Below, piece by piece: positions 25,663 through 33,500 of a stretch of DNA of 64,000 bases. The translations under genes were made by a program, and so were the position numbers. The stretch's first letter is position 1; each line of letters begins with the position of its first letter. Location: positions 4,958,001 through 5,022,000 of the forward strand of contig NZ_CP056032.1 of NCBI RefSeq assembly GCF_013375035.1, read 5' to 3'. This DNA is from Spirosoma sp. KUDC1026 (GTDB taxonomy: Bacteria > Bacteroidota > Bacteroidia > Cytophagales > Spirosomataceae). The notes beneath the pieces were generated by a model. That model was not told where the DNA came from and made no database searches. It saw nothing but the letters and a program-made list of their open reading frames with translations.

Positions 25663-25808
25663 TATATATTCCGGCATAAAGTAAGCCAGTCATTCCGGCC
25701 CAATCCGGCCGGGTATTCCGGCACAAAATGGGCCATCGTGGATAAGTGAGCCAAGACCCCTAGTTTGGCCCTGACGTGAACGAACATCACTCACGTTTGT
25801 AGTCAAGC

Positions 25809-27356
25809 ATGGCTAACTCTCGCTTACCTATGTTTCAACTCCGTCGGATTCTTCAACTCCGCCAGCAGGGCTTCAGCCAGCGCCGGATTGCTTCGGCTTT
25901 AGCCATTTCCCGAACCACCGTCGAACACTATTTGCGTATAGTCGAAGCGCATTTTTCGGACTTGGCTCAGGCTTTGAGCTGGCAGGATGATCAACTTCAC
26001 CGCCTGTTCACTCATCGTGTACCCCAACCAGAGGCCGATCGGCTGGGTGATCTCTACCAACGATTTGAGAACTACGAAGCCCAATTGGCCAAGCCGGGTG
26101 TGACCCGCCATCACTTATGGCTAGCTTATAAGCAGGCTAACCCCAATGCCATCCAGTACTCCCAATTTTGTGAGCGCTACCGGACCTGGCGACTCAACCA
26201 GCAGACGGTGATGCACCTGGAGCACAAAGCTGGGGAGACGCTTTTCGTCGATTATGCCGGTAAAAAGCTAGCCCTGGTCGATCCAACTACCGGTCAGCCT
26301 CAGCCAGTCGAGCTTTTTGTCGCCGTGCTGGCCTGTTCCCAACTCACTTTTGCTAAAGCGGTTGCCAGTCAGCGAAAAGCCGATTTCCTACAAGCCTTAT
26401 CCGATGCGCTAACCTACTTTGGTGGTGTCCCCGAGGCCATTGTGCCCGATAACCTGAAAGCCGCCGTGACCAAAGCCAACCGCTATGAGCCTGATCTGAA
26501 CGAGTCGATTGAAGACTTTGCGGCTCATTACAGTACCTGTATCTATCCAGCCCGTAGTGGCAAGCCGCGCGATAAAGCGCTGGTGGAGAAGACCATCTCC
26601 ATTCTCTATAGTCGGGTATATGTTCCCCTACAAGAACAGAGCTTTCACTCTTTGAAGGAACTGAACCAAGCTATTGCTCAACAAGTAGAAGTCCACAACC
26701 GGCAGTGCTTTCAGGGTAAGCCCTACTCAAGACGTCAGCGTTTTGAGACCCTGGAAGAAGCCACGCTGATGCCTTTGCCGCTACAGCCTTACCGGTCCAA
26801 AGCCTTTCGCATGGCCAAAGTGCATCCCAACTGTCATGTACTGTTAGGGGAAGACAAGCACTATTATAGCGTACCCTACCGGCATGTGGGCCAGAGCGTT
26901 AAGCTGGTTTACACCGCTCAGACCGTGGAGATTTACCATGATCATCAGCGGATTGCGCTTCATGAGCGCCAACCCGAGGCCTATCAGTACACCACCCGTC
27001 GCGAACACCTGCCCAGCCAACAACAATGGCTGAGCCAGTGGTCTGCGGAGTACTTTATCGATCAGGCCAGCCAGATCGGTCCCCATACTCGACTGGCCAT
27101 TCAGGAACTGCTCCACACGCGGAGCTATCCCCAACAGGCCTTCCGTTCCTGTGCCGGCGTACTATCGCTGGTAGCCAAGGTTGGCCAGCAACGCCTGGAG
27201 GGGGCCTGTGAGCGGGCGTTAACGTATGGGGCTGTCTCCTACAAGTTGATCCGTAGCATCCTGGAGCGCAATTTAGATAAGACTACCTCAACGGAGGTAA
27301 CCCATAAGCCTCTGCCAACTCATGAGAACATCCGGGGAGCCGATGTCTATCAATAA
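25809..27356 (+). CDS. istA: IS21-family transposase IstA
   Basis: This 515-residue protein begins with an HTH domain (LRQQGFSQRRIASALAISRTT) and has an rve-type DDE core: the first Asp in ETLFVDYAGKKLALVD, the second in EAIVPDNLKAAVTKANRY, and the Glu in RDKALVEKTISILYSR. A C-terminal DNA-binding region follows (DKHYYSVPYRHVGQSVKL). IstA cuts and joins the element ends. The gene lies 48 bases before istB, and an A/G-rich leader between them may supply the istB ribosome binding site. All expected catalytic residues are present. Confidence 0.95.
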   Translation: MANSRLPMFQLRRILQLRQQGFSQRRIASALAISRTTVEHYLRIVEAHFSDLAQALSWQDDQLHRLFTHRVPQPEADRLGDLYQRFENYEAQLAKPGVTRHHLWLAYKQANPNAIQYSQFCERYRTWRLNQQTVMHLEHKAGETLFVDYAGKKLALVDPTTGQPQPVELFVAVLACSQLTFAKAVASQRKADFLQALSDALTYFGGVPEAIVPDNLKAAVTKANRYEPDLNESIEDFAAHYSTCIYPARSGKPRDKALVEKTISILYSRVYVPLQEQSFHSLKELNQAIAQQVEVHNRQCFQGKPYSRRQRFETLEEATLMPLPLQPYRSKAFRMAKVHPNCHVLLGEDKHYYSVPYRHVGQSVKLVYTAQTVEIYHDHQRIALHERQPEAYQYTTRREHLPSQQQWLSQWSAEYFIDQASQIGPHTRLAIQELLHTRSYPQQAFRSCAGVLSLVAKVGQQRLEGACERALTYGAVSYKLIRSILERNLDKTTSTEVTHKPLPTHENIRGADVYQ

Positions 27357-27404
27357 TAAAGGGGTAAAGGGGATAAAAAGAGCTAACCATTAAACCATCA
27401 ACTC

Positions 27405-28157
27405 ATGAATACACAAGCAACCCTCGAGCGCATGCGTCAATTAAAATTACAGGGCATGGCCACCCACTGGGAAACCCTTCTGCGTCTACCGGTTAATCAG
27501 TGGCCGCCCACCGACCATCTCCTGGCTTCGCTGCTGGATGCCGAACACGAATACCGGCAGGAACGCAAAACGCGAACTGCCATTACCCAGGCTCGTTTTC
27601 GGTATCAGGCCAGCCTGGAAGAAGTTATTTACACGCCTGATCGGCAGTTGGACAAAAGTATGGTACTTCGCCTGGGCGACCTCTCTTTTGTACGACGGGG
27701 CGAAAACATTCTCATCACCGGTGCCACTGGTTGTGGCAAAAGCTATCTGGCTACATGTCTGGGCTACCAGGCTTGTCAACGAGGGCTGCGGGTGGGCTAC
27801 TTCTCTATGCCTAAACTTATGGAACGACTGCATCTGGCTCGAGCGGATGGCTCCTATACTCGGGAGCTTGCCCGTCTGGAGCGGTTGCAGTTATTGATCC
27901 TGGACGATTGGGGCCTATCGAGTCTAGACATGAATGCCAAACTGGCTTTGCTGCAACTCATTGAAGATCGCCATGGCCGGTCGGCTACGATCATTACCTC
28001 GCAGTTACCGGTGTCTAAGTGGTATGAGTACCTAGCTGAACCAACGCTGGCCGATGCAATCTTGGATCGACTCGTGCATCAGGCACACCGCATTGAGTTG
28101 CAAGGCGAGTCAATGCGCAGGCGCATCAAAAAAACGAATGATTTAACCGGATCCTGA
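27405..28157 (+). CDS. istB: IS21-family helper ATPase IstB
   Basis: The 250-residue protein is an AAA+ ATPase of the DnaC/IstB group. It has an N-terminal helical region (LERMRQLKLQGMATHWETL), a Walker A motif GATGCGKS at about residues 105-112, Walker B LLILDDWG, and a sensor segment ATIITSQLPVSKWYE. The C-terminal RIELQGESMRRR is also typical. IstB remodels target DNA and stimulates IstA. The full gene appears functional and is the second gene of the element. Confidence 0.95.
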   Translation: MNTQATLERMRQLKLQGMATHWETLLRLPVNQWPPTDHLLASLLDAEHEYRQERKTRTAITQARFRYQASLEEVIYTPDRQLDKSMVLRLGDLSFVRRGENILITGATGCGKSYLATCLGYQACQRGLRVGYFSMPKLMERLHLARADGSYTRELARLERLQLLILDDWGLSSLDMNAKLALLQLIEDRHGRSATIITSQLPVSKWYEYLAEPTLADAILDRLVHQAHRIELQGESMRRRIKKTNDLTGS

Positions 28158-28239
28158 TTATTTTTATGCCCTCTTCGCCCCTTATCCACCGTGGCCCACT
28201 TTAGCCGTTTTGGCTGGCACAGTATCTCCGGAATATATA

Positions 28240-28536
28240 ATCCCGCAACAGCGGATAATAATTGCTGGTATCAATGACGGGCACTTCAGCGGGTACGCCC
28301 TCGAACAAGCCTTTGGGTAAATCGGGAATATTTTTCAGTGGAATAGTCACCACGATGATCTCACCGTAGTGAGCTGCCTGCTGGGCGGTAACGGGAGTAG
28401 CGCCGGTTTTTTGGGCCACCTCACCCAGCGTTTCGGGGCCACGAGAATTGGCAATCGCTACTGAATGGCCGAGGCTGGTAAGCCGAGTGGCAAGGGCGCT
28501 ACCAATGAAGCCTGCGCCAATGATTCCTATTTTCAT
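28240..28536 (-). pseudogene. NADP-dependent F420-reductase-like protein, N-terminal fragment (split by IS21 element)
   Basis: The ATG at 28536 opens a Rossmann fold (MKIGIIGAGFIGSALATRL, the GxGxxG motif) followed by SVAIANSRGPETL and VVTIPLKNIPDLPKG, and ends in VIDTSNYYPLLRD at the insertion site. Joined to the fragment at 25227-25655 this gives a single 241-codon frame, a normal length for the family, without any frameshift. These enzymes reduce small acceptors with NADPH in the cytoplasm; the real substrate is not known. In the present state the frame runs 13 codons into the IS and stops. Confidence 0.88.
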
Positions 28537-28925
28537 TGTTAGTACGACGGACGAGTTATAGATTGGTGCTTCGCCCAGGTGCGGATTTTAACTCCAGGGT
28601 ACGCCAATTGTTTATCAGCCTAGGCTAGAACTGAACAGTAGCCAGACAACAGGACGCGCGAGGTACGGGATTAGGGTGTTGTCAGATAAGGGAGACTGGC
28701 TAACGCAGACGAATCTACTACAGGTTAAATCTAATGATTCTCAAAAAACGCTCCTGTTGGATACACTTACTTTATATATTCCTTTTTACGAAGGTAGACT
28801 ACTTTAGCGGCTGCTTGACCACCATACGAAGAACAAGCAAACAGCTTTCTTGCTGATTCCGCTCAGTCTGCTAGCAGGATACTACTGCTACTGCTGGGAG
28901 CACTTACCCCCTCCCCCCCCACGGC
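28537..28925. other. Unassigned stretch, possibly decayed membrane-protein sequence
   Basis: About 390 bases without a gene. On the plus strand near 28820-28905 a short hydrophobic reading (NKQTAFLLIPLSLLAGYY) is visible with stops around it, which may be a decayed membrane segment. A C-rich tract (CCCCTCCCCCCCC) lies at 28908-28920. Confidence 0.3.
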
Positions 28926-29126
28926 TCACAAGCCTACCCGATTTTTTTGCCACTTGATACTCTCAGCCGAGCCAAAGTAGACGTCTTCGACGATCAATAG
29001 ATAGGGCTTAACCGGCAACAGGCTATCTAAAGTGGTCTTACAACTCACGGACGAGAACATACTCTTTTTGACAAATAGTGTCTGCTTTTGAGTTTGAAGC
29101 ATACTGCCTAAGCTCTGGGTTACCAA
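28926..29126 (-). pseudogene. Possible LytTR-domain remnant
   Basis: A 66-codon frame without an ATG start. It contains TLFVKKSMFSSV followed by TTLDSLLPVKPYLLIV and ESIKWQKNRVGL. The spacing and pattern recall the end of a LytTR DNA-binding domain (a leucine-rich helix ending in LLP, a strand, then ...I-x-S-I-x-x-x-N-R-V), with a block missing in the middle. The likeness is weak, and the frame may be non-coding. Confidence 0.25.
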
Positions 29127-29161
29127 CTACTAACTAAAGTACTAACCAGTGTTCATTAGGT

Positions 29162-29198
29162 AAAGAAGGCCCCCAACACATCGTTGGGGGCCTTCTTT
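29162..29198 (-). terminator. Perfect 16-bp hairpin after the DUF2892-like gene
   Basis: Arms AAAGAAGGCCCCCAAC (29162-29177) and its exact complement (29183-29198), loop of 5 bases, starting 7 bases beyond the stop of the minus-strand gene. This is a strong terminator candidate. Confidence 0.75.
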
Positions 29199-29205
29199 CT
29201 TATGG

Positions 29206-29496
29206 TTAAACCTGTTTATCCAAACTTTGAGTAGTCGTCTTCCCTAGTCGGCTGACGATATCATGAGCCTTGAGCAAACGGCGCAGCTCTTGGCCCTCAA
29301 ACGGCTTCTTCGCTAAAGGAGCCAATACGCACCAGTCAAATAAGCCAGCCGCTAGGGGGATGATACCCAGCATACCCCAGCTTGGCTTGTCGGACTTGGC
29401 TACACTGCGGGCCACCAAGACGTAGCCGGCCGCAATCCGGGCCGCCCGTCCGGCGGGGCTGGCGATGAAACCTAAAAAATCGTTCATGTTGAGCAA
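29206..29496 (-). CDS. DUF2892 (YgaP-type transmembrane domain) protein
   Basis: The 96-residue protein has two hydrophobic segments: AARIAAGYVLVARSV and GMLGIIPLAAGLFDWCVLAPL. The second is the signature of the DUF2892 family (Gly-x-x-Pro-Leu-x-x-Gly-x-x-x-x-Cys-x-x-x-Pro-Leu). Members are small inner-membrane proteins, sometimes fused to rhodanese domains, without a settled role. Here the domain stands alone, with a charged C-terminal tail of about 30 residues (QELRRLLKAHDIVSRLG) that is longer than usual. An alternative start is Met4. Confidence 0.75.
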   Translation of the reverse strand: MLNMNDFLGFIASPAGRAARIAAGYVLVARSVAKSDKPSWGMLGIIPLAAGLFDWCVLAPLAKKPFEGQELRRLLKAHDIVSRLGKTTTQSLDKQV

Positions 29497-29617
29497 ATCA
29501 GAAAACTAGTATCTAGGACACATCAACCCCGATAATTGTTTTGGTTGATTTGCTACTGGCTAGCGTAGCGGGCCGTTAGGGGGCAAACATTGCTGCCAGT
29601 ACTCGACAATGAGCTAC

Positions 29618-30391
29618 TTATTCCTTTCTTATCTGCTCGGTTAAATGCTTCCAATACCGTTTGGGCATGTGCTGCAACTGAAGCCGCAGATTCTTCCGGG
29701 CGTCAATCGTTACGCTCTTAAAGTAGCAACGCCAGAGTTCCTGATAAAACTCTTCCCGCTCGTCACTGATCTCGGCCATCAACCCAGAAGTAAACCGTCC
29801 ACGAGGCTGAAAATCAACCCCTACCGTAGACACCGTTTCTAAATCATAGTAAATTCCGTACTTACGGCGAGCATCGTAGATTAGCCAACGTTGATCGGCA
29901 TACCGGCTCTCGAAGTGCGCCGAGATGAGGGGCAGCACATCGCATTCCGGTTCAATGATCGCATAATACAACTGGTCCTGGGTTAGCTTGAAACGAACAA
30001 ACGCCTGCATGCGATGCGCTTCCCGTTTTACCCGCCGGGCCGCCTGCCTGACAGCCCACACCGCCGGATGACCATAGTCTTCTTCCACATTATGCCCGTT
30101 CCCGAAGACATGACGTATGAACTGCCACATTACCCGCTCCGGCTCCTCAATATCAGACAGGTACGTTTTGTAGAGCGACATTATCCCCTGGGCTGACAGA
30201 CGCTTTTGCAAGCCAGCCAGCACCCGCTCCGCTTTCGTTTCGTCCATAACCACGGTAAGCGTAGCCTCGAACAATTTTGCTGTAGACGCTTCCTGGCGGG
30301 TAAACAGCACATCCGTCAGCTTGTTGGTATAGGCCTCGAAGACGGCCGTCAGCCAGCCTTCATACGTTCCATCGTACAGTATAGTCGTCAT
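29618..30391 (-). CDS. TIGR03915-like putative DNA repair/metabolism protein
   Basis: This 257-residue protein begins MTTILYDGTYEGWLTAVFEAY, the standard start of the TIGR03915 family, and continues with RVMWQFIRHVFGNGHNVEEDYG, RVKREAHRMQAFVRF and RYADQRWLIYDARRKYGIYYD. Family members are known from genome context only; they pair with radical SAM proteins of the TIGR03916 type and in some bacteria are fused to UdgX-type uracil-DNA glycosylase domains. It starts 4 bases after the stop of the radical SAM gene, so the two are one operon. Its biochemical role is unknown; a DNA-related function is inferred from the partners. Confidence 0.85.
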   Translation of the reverse strand: MTTILYDGTYEGWLTAVFEAYTNKLTDVLFTRQEASTAKLFEATLTVVMDETKAERVLAGLQKRLSAQGIMSLYKTYLSDIEEPERVMWQFIRHVFGNGHNVEEDYGHPAVWAVRQAARRVKREAHRMQAFVRFKLTQDQLYYAIIEPECDVLPLISAHFESRYADQRWLIYDARRKYGIYYDLETVSTVGVDFQPRGRFTSGLMAEISDEREEFYQELWRCYFKSVTIDARKNLRLQLQHMPKRYWKHLTEQIRKE

Positions 30392-30395
30392 CCGA

Positions 30396-31655
30396 TCAGA
30401 ATAAGCTTAGCTGCGTGGAGAAGGTGCGCGCATACTTGCTTTTTTGCCGCGCCAGAATCAGTTGTTTAAGCGCAAAAGGCGTGTATTCTTTTCGCAACGA
30501 GAAAGCGGTCGTGAACGCCATAAAATACTGAGCCCGGTTGTAGGCGATCCCCATCTGCTTCAGGTGTTCGGGCTGCAGCTTTCTAAAGCGCCGGGCCTCG
30601 ACAATTTTCTGGGCACTTTGAAAGCCAACACCCGGTATTCGTTTGATCAGTTCAAGGTCGGCCGTATTGATATCAACGGGAAACAGGTCCAGATGCTGCA
30701 GCGCCCAACCCAGTTTGGGATCAATATCCAGCGCCAGATTAGGTTGCTCTGATCCAACCAGTTCGTTAAACGCAAACCCATAATAACGCAGTAGCCAGTC
30801 TGCCTGATAGAGCCGGTTTTCCCGGATAATGGGGACCGGCGTCCCTACAGCGGGTAGGCGGTTGTCTTGGCTGATGGGGACGTAGCCCGAATAATAGACC
30901 CGCTTCAGGTTTAACTGACTGTAAAACTGATGGGTCATTCCCAGAATATCCAGATCGGTTTCTTTGGTAGCTCCGATCACCATCTGCGTACTCTGACCGG
31001 CAGGTGCAAAAAGGGGCGCTTTAGGGTTCTGCTTCCGTTCCTGATGATGACCAGCAATCTCGGTTTTTAAGTACGTCATGGGCCGGATGACATCCTGATG
31101 GTTTTTGTCCGGAGCAAGTAGTTTTAAACTTTGCTCGGTAGGCATTTCGACATTGACACTCAGACGGTCAGCATACAAACCCGCTTCTTTGATCAATTCT
31201 TCACTGGCCCCCGGAATGGCTTTCAGATGGATGTAGCCATTAAAGCGTTGCTCCAGGCGTAACTTTTTAGCAATCCGCACCAGACGTTCCATAGTGTAGT
31301 CTGGGCTATCGAAGATCCCCGAGCTCAGAAACAGCCCTTCGATGTAATTTCGACGGTAGAAGTTGATCGTCAGATCAACAACTTCTTCTACTGTAAAGGC
31401 AGCCCGCTTGACATCGTTGCTCTTACGGCTCACGCAATAGGCACAGTCAAACACGCAATGATTGGTCAGCAGGATTTTAAGGAGCGATACGCACCGCCCG
31501 TCTTCGGTAAAGGCGTGGCAAATGCCGTATCCTTTGGAGTCGCCCAGTCCTTTGTCTTTGTTGGCTCGTTTACTTTGACCGGAGGAACACGACACATCGT
31601 ATTTTGCCGCATCGGCCAGGATTTGCAATTTCGCCATTATTCGGTCATTGACCAT
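30396..31655 (-). CDS. Putative DNA modification/repair radical SAM protein (TIGR03916 type) with HhH domain
   Basis: The ATG at 31655 (MVNDRIMAKLQILADAAKYD) is chosen because it matches the usual N-terminus of the family; an upstream in-frame ATG at 31724 would add 23 atypical residues. The product has about 419 residues. The radical SAM cluster motif is C-x3-C-x2-C in NHCVFDCAYCVSR, after GICHAFTEDGRCVSLLKILL. The SAM-binding core includes FYRRNYIEGLFLSSGIF. Near the end, INTADLELIKRIPGVGFQSA is a helix-hairpin-helix, which binds DNA without sequence preference. The enzyme probably performs radical chemistry on DNA, but the reaction has not been established for the family. Confidence 0.9.
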   Translation of the reverse strand: MVNDRIMAKLQILADAAKYDVSCSSGQSKRANKDKGLGDSKGYGICHAFTEDGRCVSLLKILLTNHCVFDCAYCVSRKSNDVKRAAFTVEEVVDLTINFYRRNYIEGLFLSSGIFDSPDYTMERLVRIAKKLRLEQRFNGYIHLKAIPGASEELIKEAGLYADRLSVNVEMPTEQSLKLLAPDKNHQDVIRPMTYLKTEIAGHHQERKQNPKAPLFAPAGQSTQMVIGATKETDLDILGMTHQFYSQLNLKRVYYSGYVPISQDNRLPAVGTPVPIIRENRLYQADWLLRYYGFAFNELVGSEQPNLALDIDPKLGWALQHLDLFPVDINTADLELIKRIPGVGFQSAQKIVEARRFRKLQPEHLKQMGIAYNRAQYFMAFTTAFSLRKEYTPFALKQLILARQKSKYARTFSTQLSLF

Positions 31656-31777
31656 TTCATCAGGTATTTGTTTACCGATAAAAATACGCTTTTTCGTCGG
31701 CACAAAGAAGCCGATTACAATCATTCAGAAAACGTTCGCCACTGCAAGTTAATGCTACACGGTTACACTAAACAGAA

Positions 31778-31906
31778 TCAATTAACACAACAGTCTGCAG
31801 AGCTAAGCACGCCCTTAATCACGTTGACCGTCTTACTCTGAGTCGGCGTGCTCATCTGCAACAGATACACTCCCGCCCCGAGAGTTGGTACTGAATTAGG
31901 AGCGCA
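31778..31906 (-). pseudogene. Remnant of a type IX secretion C-terminal sorting domain
   Basis: A 42-codon frame, bounded by a TGA just upstream, reads VPTLGAG, then GVYLLQMSTPTQSKTV and NVIKG. This is the typical end of a Por/T9SS type A sorting domain (GxYxL-x-V-x-T-x2-x-x-x-x-K-x-V), except that the last residues run about 10 positions beyond the normal lysine. There is no trace of a cargo domain, although about 200 bases of unassigned sequence lie upstream. It suggests that a secreted protein gene was once here and that the lineage uses T9SS. Confidence 0.45.
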
Positions 31907-32119
31907 TCAGGGAACAACGTCATGCTGCTTGATAGGCGCTCTGAGCTTCGGTACTATACGCCAAGAGAACGGTTGAATCAATAGACTGTAGGGCTACCCT
32001 ACTCCAAGCGATCCGGGAGTTGGAATCTCACAAAAACACTCCAAAGTGAGACGATGGAAAATTTATGCGTCCATTCATTTCTGAATGGACGCATACCTAT
32101 TAGAAACCACAGCAAGCGG
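31907..32119. other. Unassigned stretch with a short inverted repeat
   Basis: Between the sorting-domain remnant and the reductase gene. CATTCA and TGAATG motifs at 32073-32092 (GCGTCCATTCATTTCTGAATGGACGC) form a 10-base hairpin, which can serve as terminator for the minus-strand reductase gene. Confidence 0.45.
32069..32094 (-). terminator. Short hairpin after the NmrA-like gene
   Basis: GCGTCCATTCA and its complement TGAATGGACGC with a 4-base loop, about 26 bases past the gene stop. The stem is 11 bases. Confidence 0.55.
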
Positions 32120-32983
32120 TCAGTTACCTGAGAAATAAGTCGCTTTCAGGTACTCCCCTAGCGAAGTTGGCTGGCGACCTAGTAGACGCTCAACGGTATC
32201 GCTCGTCCCGGCCAGCATACCAGCCTGGGCGGCTGCCCCCCACTGGGCTAAGAAGGTGGCGACCATATCAGGAAAGCCAGCGGCCACTTTCTGGGCGACG
32301 TAGGGAGCCTCCTCGATGCTTTTATAGGTGATAAGCCGGCCAGCTAACGCGGAAAATTCCCGGGCGATATCGTTAAAAGAATAGGCTTCGCTCCCCGACA
32401 GGGTATACTCCTGGTTCTCGTGCCCCTCGCCTGTCAGTAGAGCAGCCGTGGCAGCAGCCAGCTCGGTCCGCTTAACGAAAGCGATCTTGCCGTCTCCTGC
32501 CGAGAAACGGATCTCCGTGGCCGGTACCTCACTCCCAATCAGATACCCTAGGCCTTCAAAATAATAGCCGTTTTTAAGAATGGTGTATGTCAGTCCGGAC
32601 GCTTTGAGATAGGCTTCCGTGGCCAGATCGCTCTCAGTAACCTCGGGCATCACAAAATCGGAGCTGCGCTGGATACTGGTGTAAAACAGGTGCTTCACCC
32701 CGACCTCCTTTGCCGCGTCGATAACGTTGCGATGCTGCTGTAGCCGGTCAGTAAAGGCCACGGCCGAAACCAGTAGCAGTTTATCCACACCCCGAAAGGC
32801 CTCTACCAGCGCGGGATAGTCAACGTAGTCGGCTTGCCGGACGTCGACACCCTGCTCTATCAGGTCCGTGGCTTTATCGATATCGCGTACAAGAGCGGCA
32901 ATTTCAGCGGCCGGGGTGGTGGTGAGCAAAAAGTCGATGGTCTGATGACCTAAACCACCAGTGGCTCCAGTTACTAGAATCAT
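32120..32983 (-). CDS. NmrA-like NAD(P)H-binding reductase (quinone oxidoreductase 2 / QorB type)
   Basis: The ATG at 32983 is chosen: MILVTGATGGLGHQTIDFL begins the Rossmann fold directly, whereas 15 upstream codons would be atypical. The 287-residue protein shows the NmrA/QorB marks GxxGxxG, ALVRDIDKATDLIEQGVDVRQADYVD, and LLVSAVAFTDRLQQHRNVIDAA. It should reduce quinones or similar electrophiles with NAD(P)H in the cytoplasm. It is divergent from an HxlR regulator, and two identical palindromes lie in the shared region, one just past the -7 box and one over the -33 box of this gene. The arrangement resembles YodB-controlled quinone reductases of Bacillus. Confidence 0.87.
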   Translation of the reverse strand: MILVTGATGGLGHQTIDFLLTTTPAAEIAALVRDIDKATDLIEQGVDVRQADYVDYPALVEAFRGVDKLLLVSAVAFTDRLQQHRNVIDAAKEVGVKHLFYTSIQRSSDFVMPEVTESDLATEAYLKASGLTYTILKNGYYFEGLGYLIGSEVPATEIRFSAGDGKIAFVKRTELAAATAALLTGEGHENQEYTLSGSEAYSFNDIAREFSALAGRLITYKSIEEAPYVAQKVAAGFPDMVATFLAQWGAAAQAGMLAGTSDTVERLLGRQPTSLGEYLKATYFSGN

Positions 32984-33013
32984 ATTTAGCAGAAATAAAA
33001 ACAGTGTATATTT

Positions 33014-33030
33014 ACTTGCAAATTGCAAGT
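33014..33030. promoter_or_regulatory. Palindromic operator 1 of the HxlR regulator
   Basis: ACTTGCAAATTGCAAGT is a perfect palindrome around a central A. An identical copy lies 34 bases away, about three helix turns, so both sit on nearly the same face of DNA. It covers the expected transcription start of the NmrA-like gene. Confidence 0.75.
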
Positions 33031-33062
33031 CAAAGGTAATTTAAAATACTTGCAAATTGCAA
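33031..33062 (-). promoter_or_regulatory. Promoter of the NmrA-like gene (TTG-N21-TACCTTTG)
   Basis: On the minus strand the -7 box TACCTTTG (33038-33031) matches TAnnTTTG, and a TTG (33062-33060) lies 21 bases upstream as the -33 element. The -33 falls inside the second palindrome. Transcription should begin near 33024, inside the first palindrome. Confidence 0.6.
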
Positions 33063-33064
33063 GT
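33048..33064. promoter_or_regulatory. Palindromic operator 2 of the HxlR regulator
   Basis: This is an exact second copy of ACTTGCAAATTGCAAGT. It covers the -33 element of the NmrA-like gene and ends 19 bases before the HxlR start codon, so a bound regulator could block both genes. Confidence 0.75.
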
Positions 33065-33083
33065 TAAATACAACCTCTTTCTT

Positions 33084-33500
33084 ATGAAAAACTTAAAACA
33101 GCGTTCTACTTGCCCTATCAGTACGGCGCTTGACGTGTTAGGGGACAAGTGGAGCCTGCTCATTTTGCGGGATATAGTGTTCGCAGGCAAATCCACGTAC
33201 GGGCAGTTCCTGCAGTCGGGAGAAAAAATTGCCACCAATGTGCTGGCCGACCGCCTGGCGATGCTGGAGTCGCATGGCCTGCTGGGTAAGACAGTAGCCT
33301 CGGATAAAAAATCGAAGTTCACCTACCGGCTGACCGAAAAAGGGGTGGATACGATACCTATTATCGTGGAATTAATTTTGTGGGGAGCCAACCATTGCCC
33401 AACTGCCGTCGATCCTGACTTGCTGAAAGAACTTCAGGAAGATAAAATCGCGTCCATTGCCAGGCACCAACGGCTGGCCCGCGAAAAGTCTCTGACTTAA
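33084..33500 (+). CDS. HxlR family winged-helix regulator
   Basis: The ATG at 33084 gives MKNLKQRSTCPISTALDVLG, the common N-terminus of HxlR proteins; an open frame upstream overlaps the operator and is unlikely. The 138-residue product has the family pattern KWSLLILRDI, GEKIATNVLADRLAMLESHGLL and a wing segment KKSKFTYRLTEKGVDTIPI. Cys10 sits at the place of the redox-active N-terminal Cys of YodB/HypR proteins, and Cys105 is a second cysteine. This fits a thiol- or quinone-sensing repressor of the divergent reductase gene. Sensing is inferred, not shown. Confidence 0.9.
   Translation: MKNLKQRSTCPISTALDVLGDKWSLLILRDIVFAGKSTYGQFLQSGEKIATNVLADRLAMLESHGLLGKTVASDKKSKFTYRLTEKGVDTIPIIVELILWGANHCPTAVDPDLLKELQEDKIASIARHQRLAREKSLT

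Larger units (their letters stand above)
25663..28239 (+). mobile_element. Intact IS21-family insertion sequence (2577 bp)
   Basis: The ends share TATATATTCCGG as inverted repeat (25663-25674 and 28228-28239). A second, subterminal inverted match is visible: GGGCCATCGTGGATAAG near 25730 and its near complement near 28178-28195, and extra TTCCGG copies occur at the left end. Such multiple terminal repeats are typical of IS21. A 7-bp duplication (ATCCCGC) flanks the element, and both genes (istA, istB) are intact. The insertion therefore looks recent. Confidence 0.92.
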
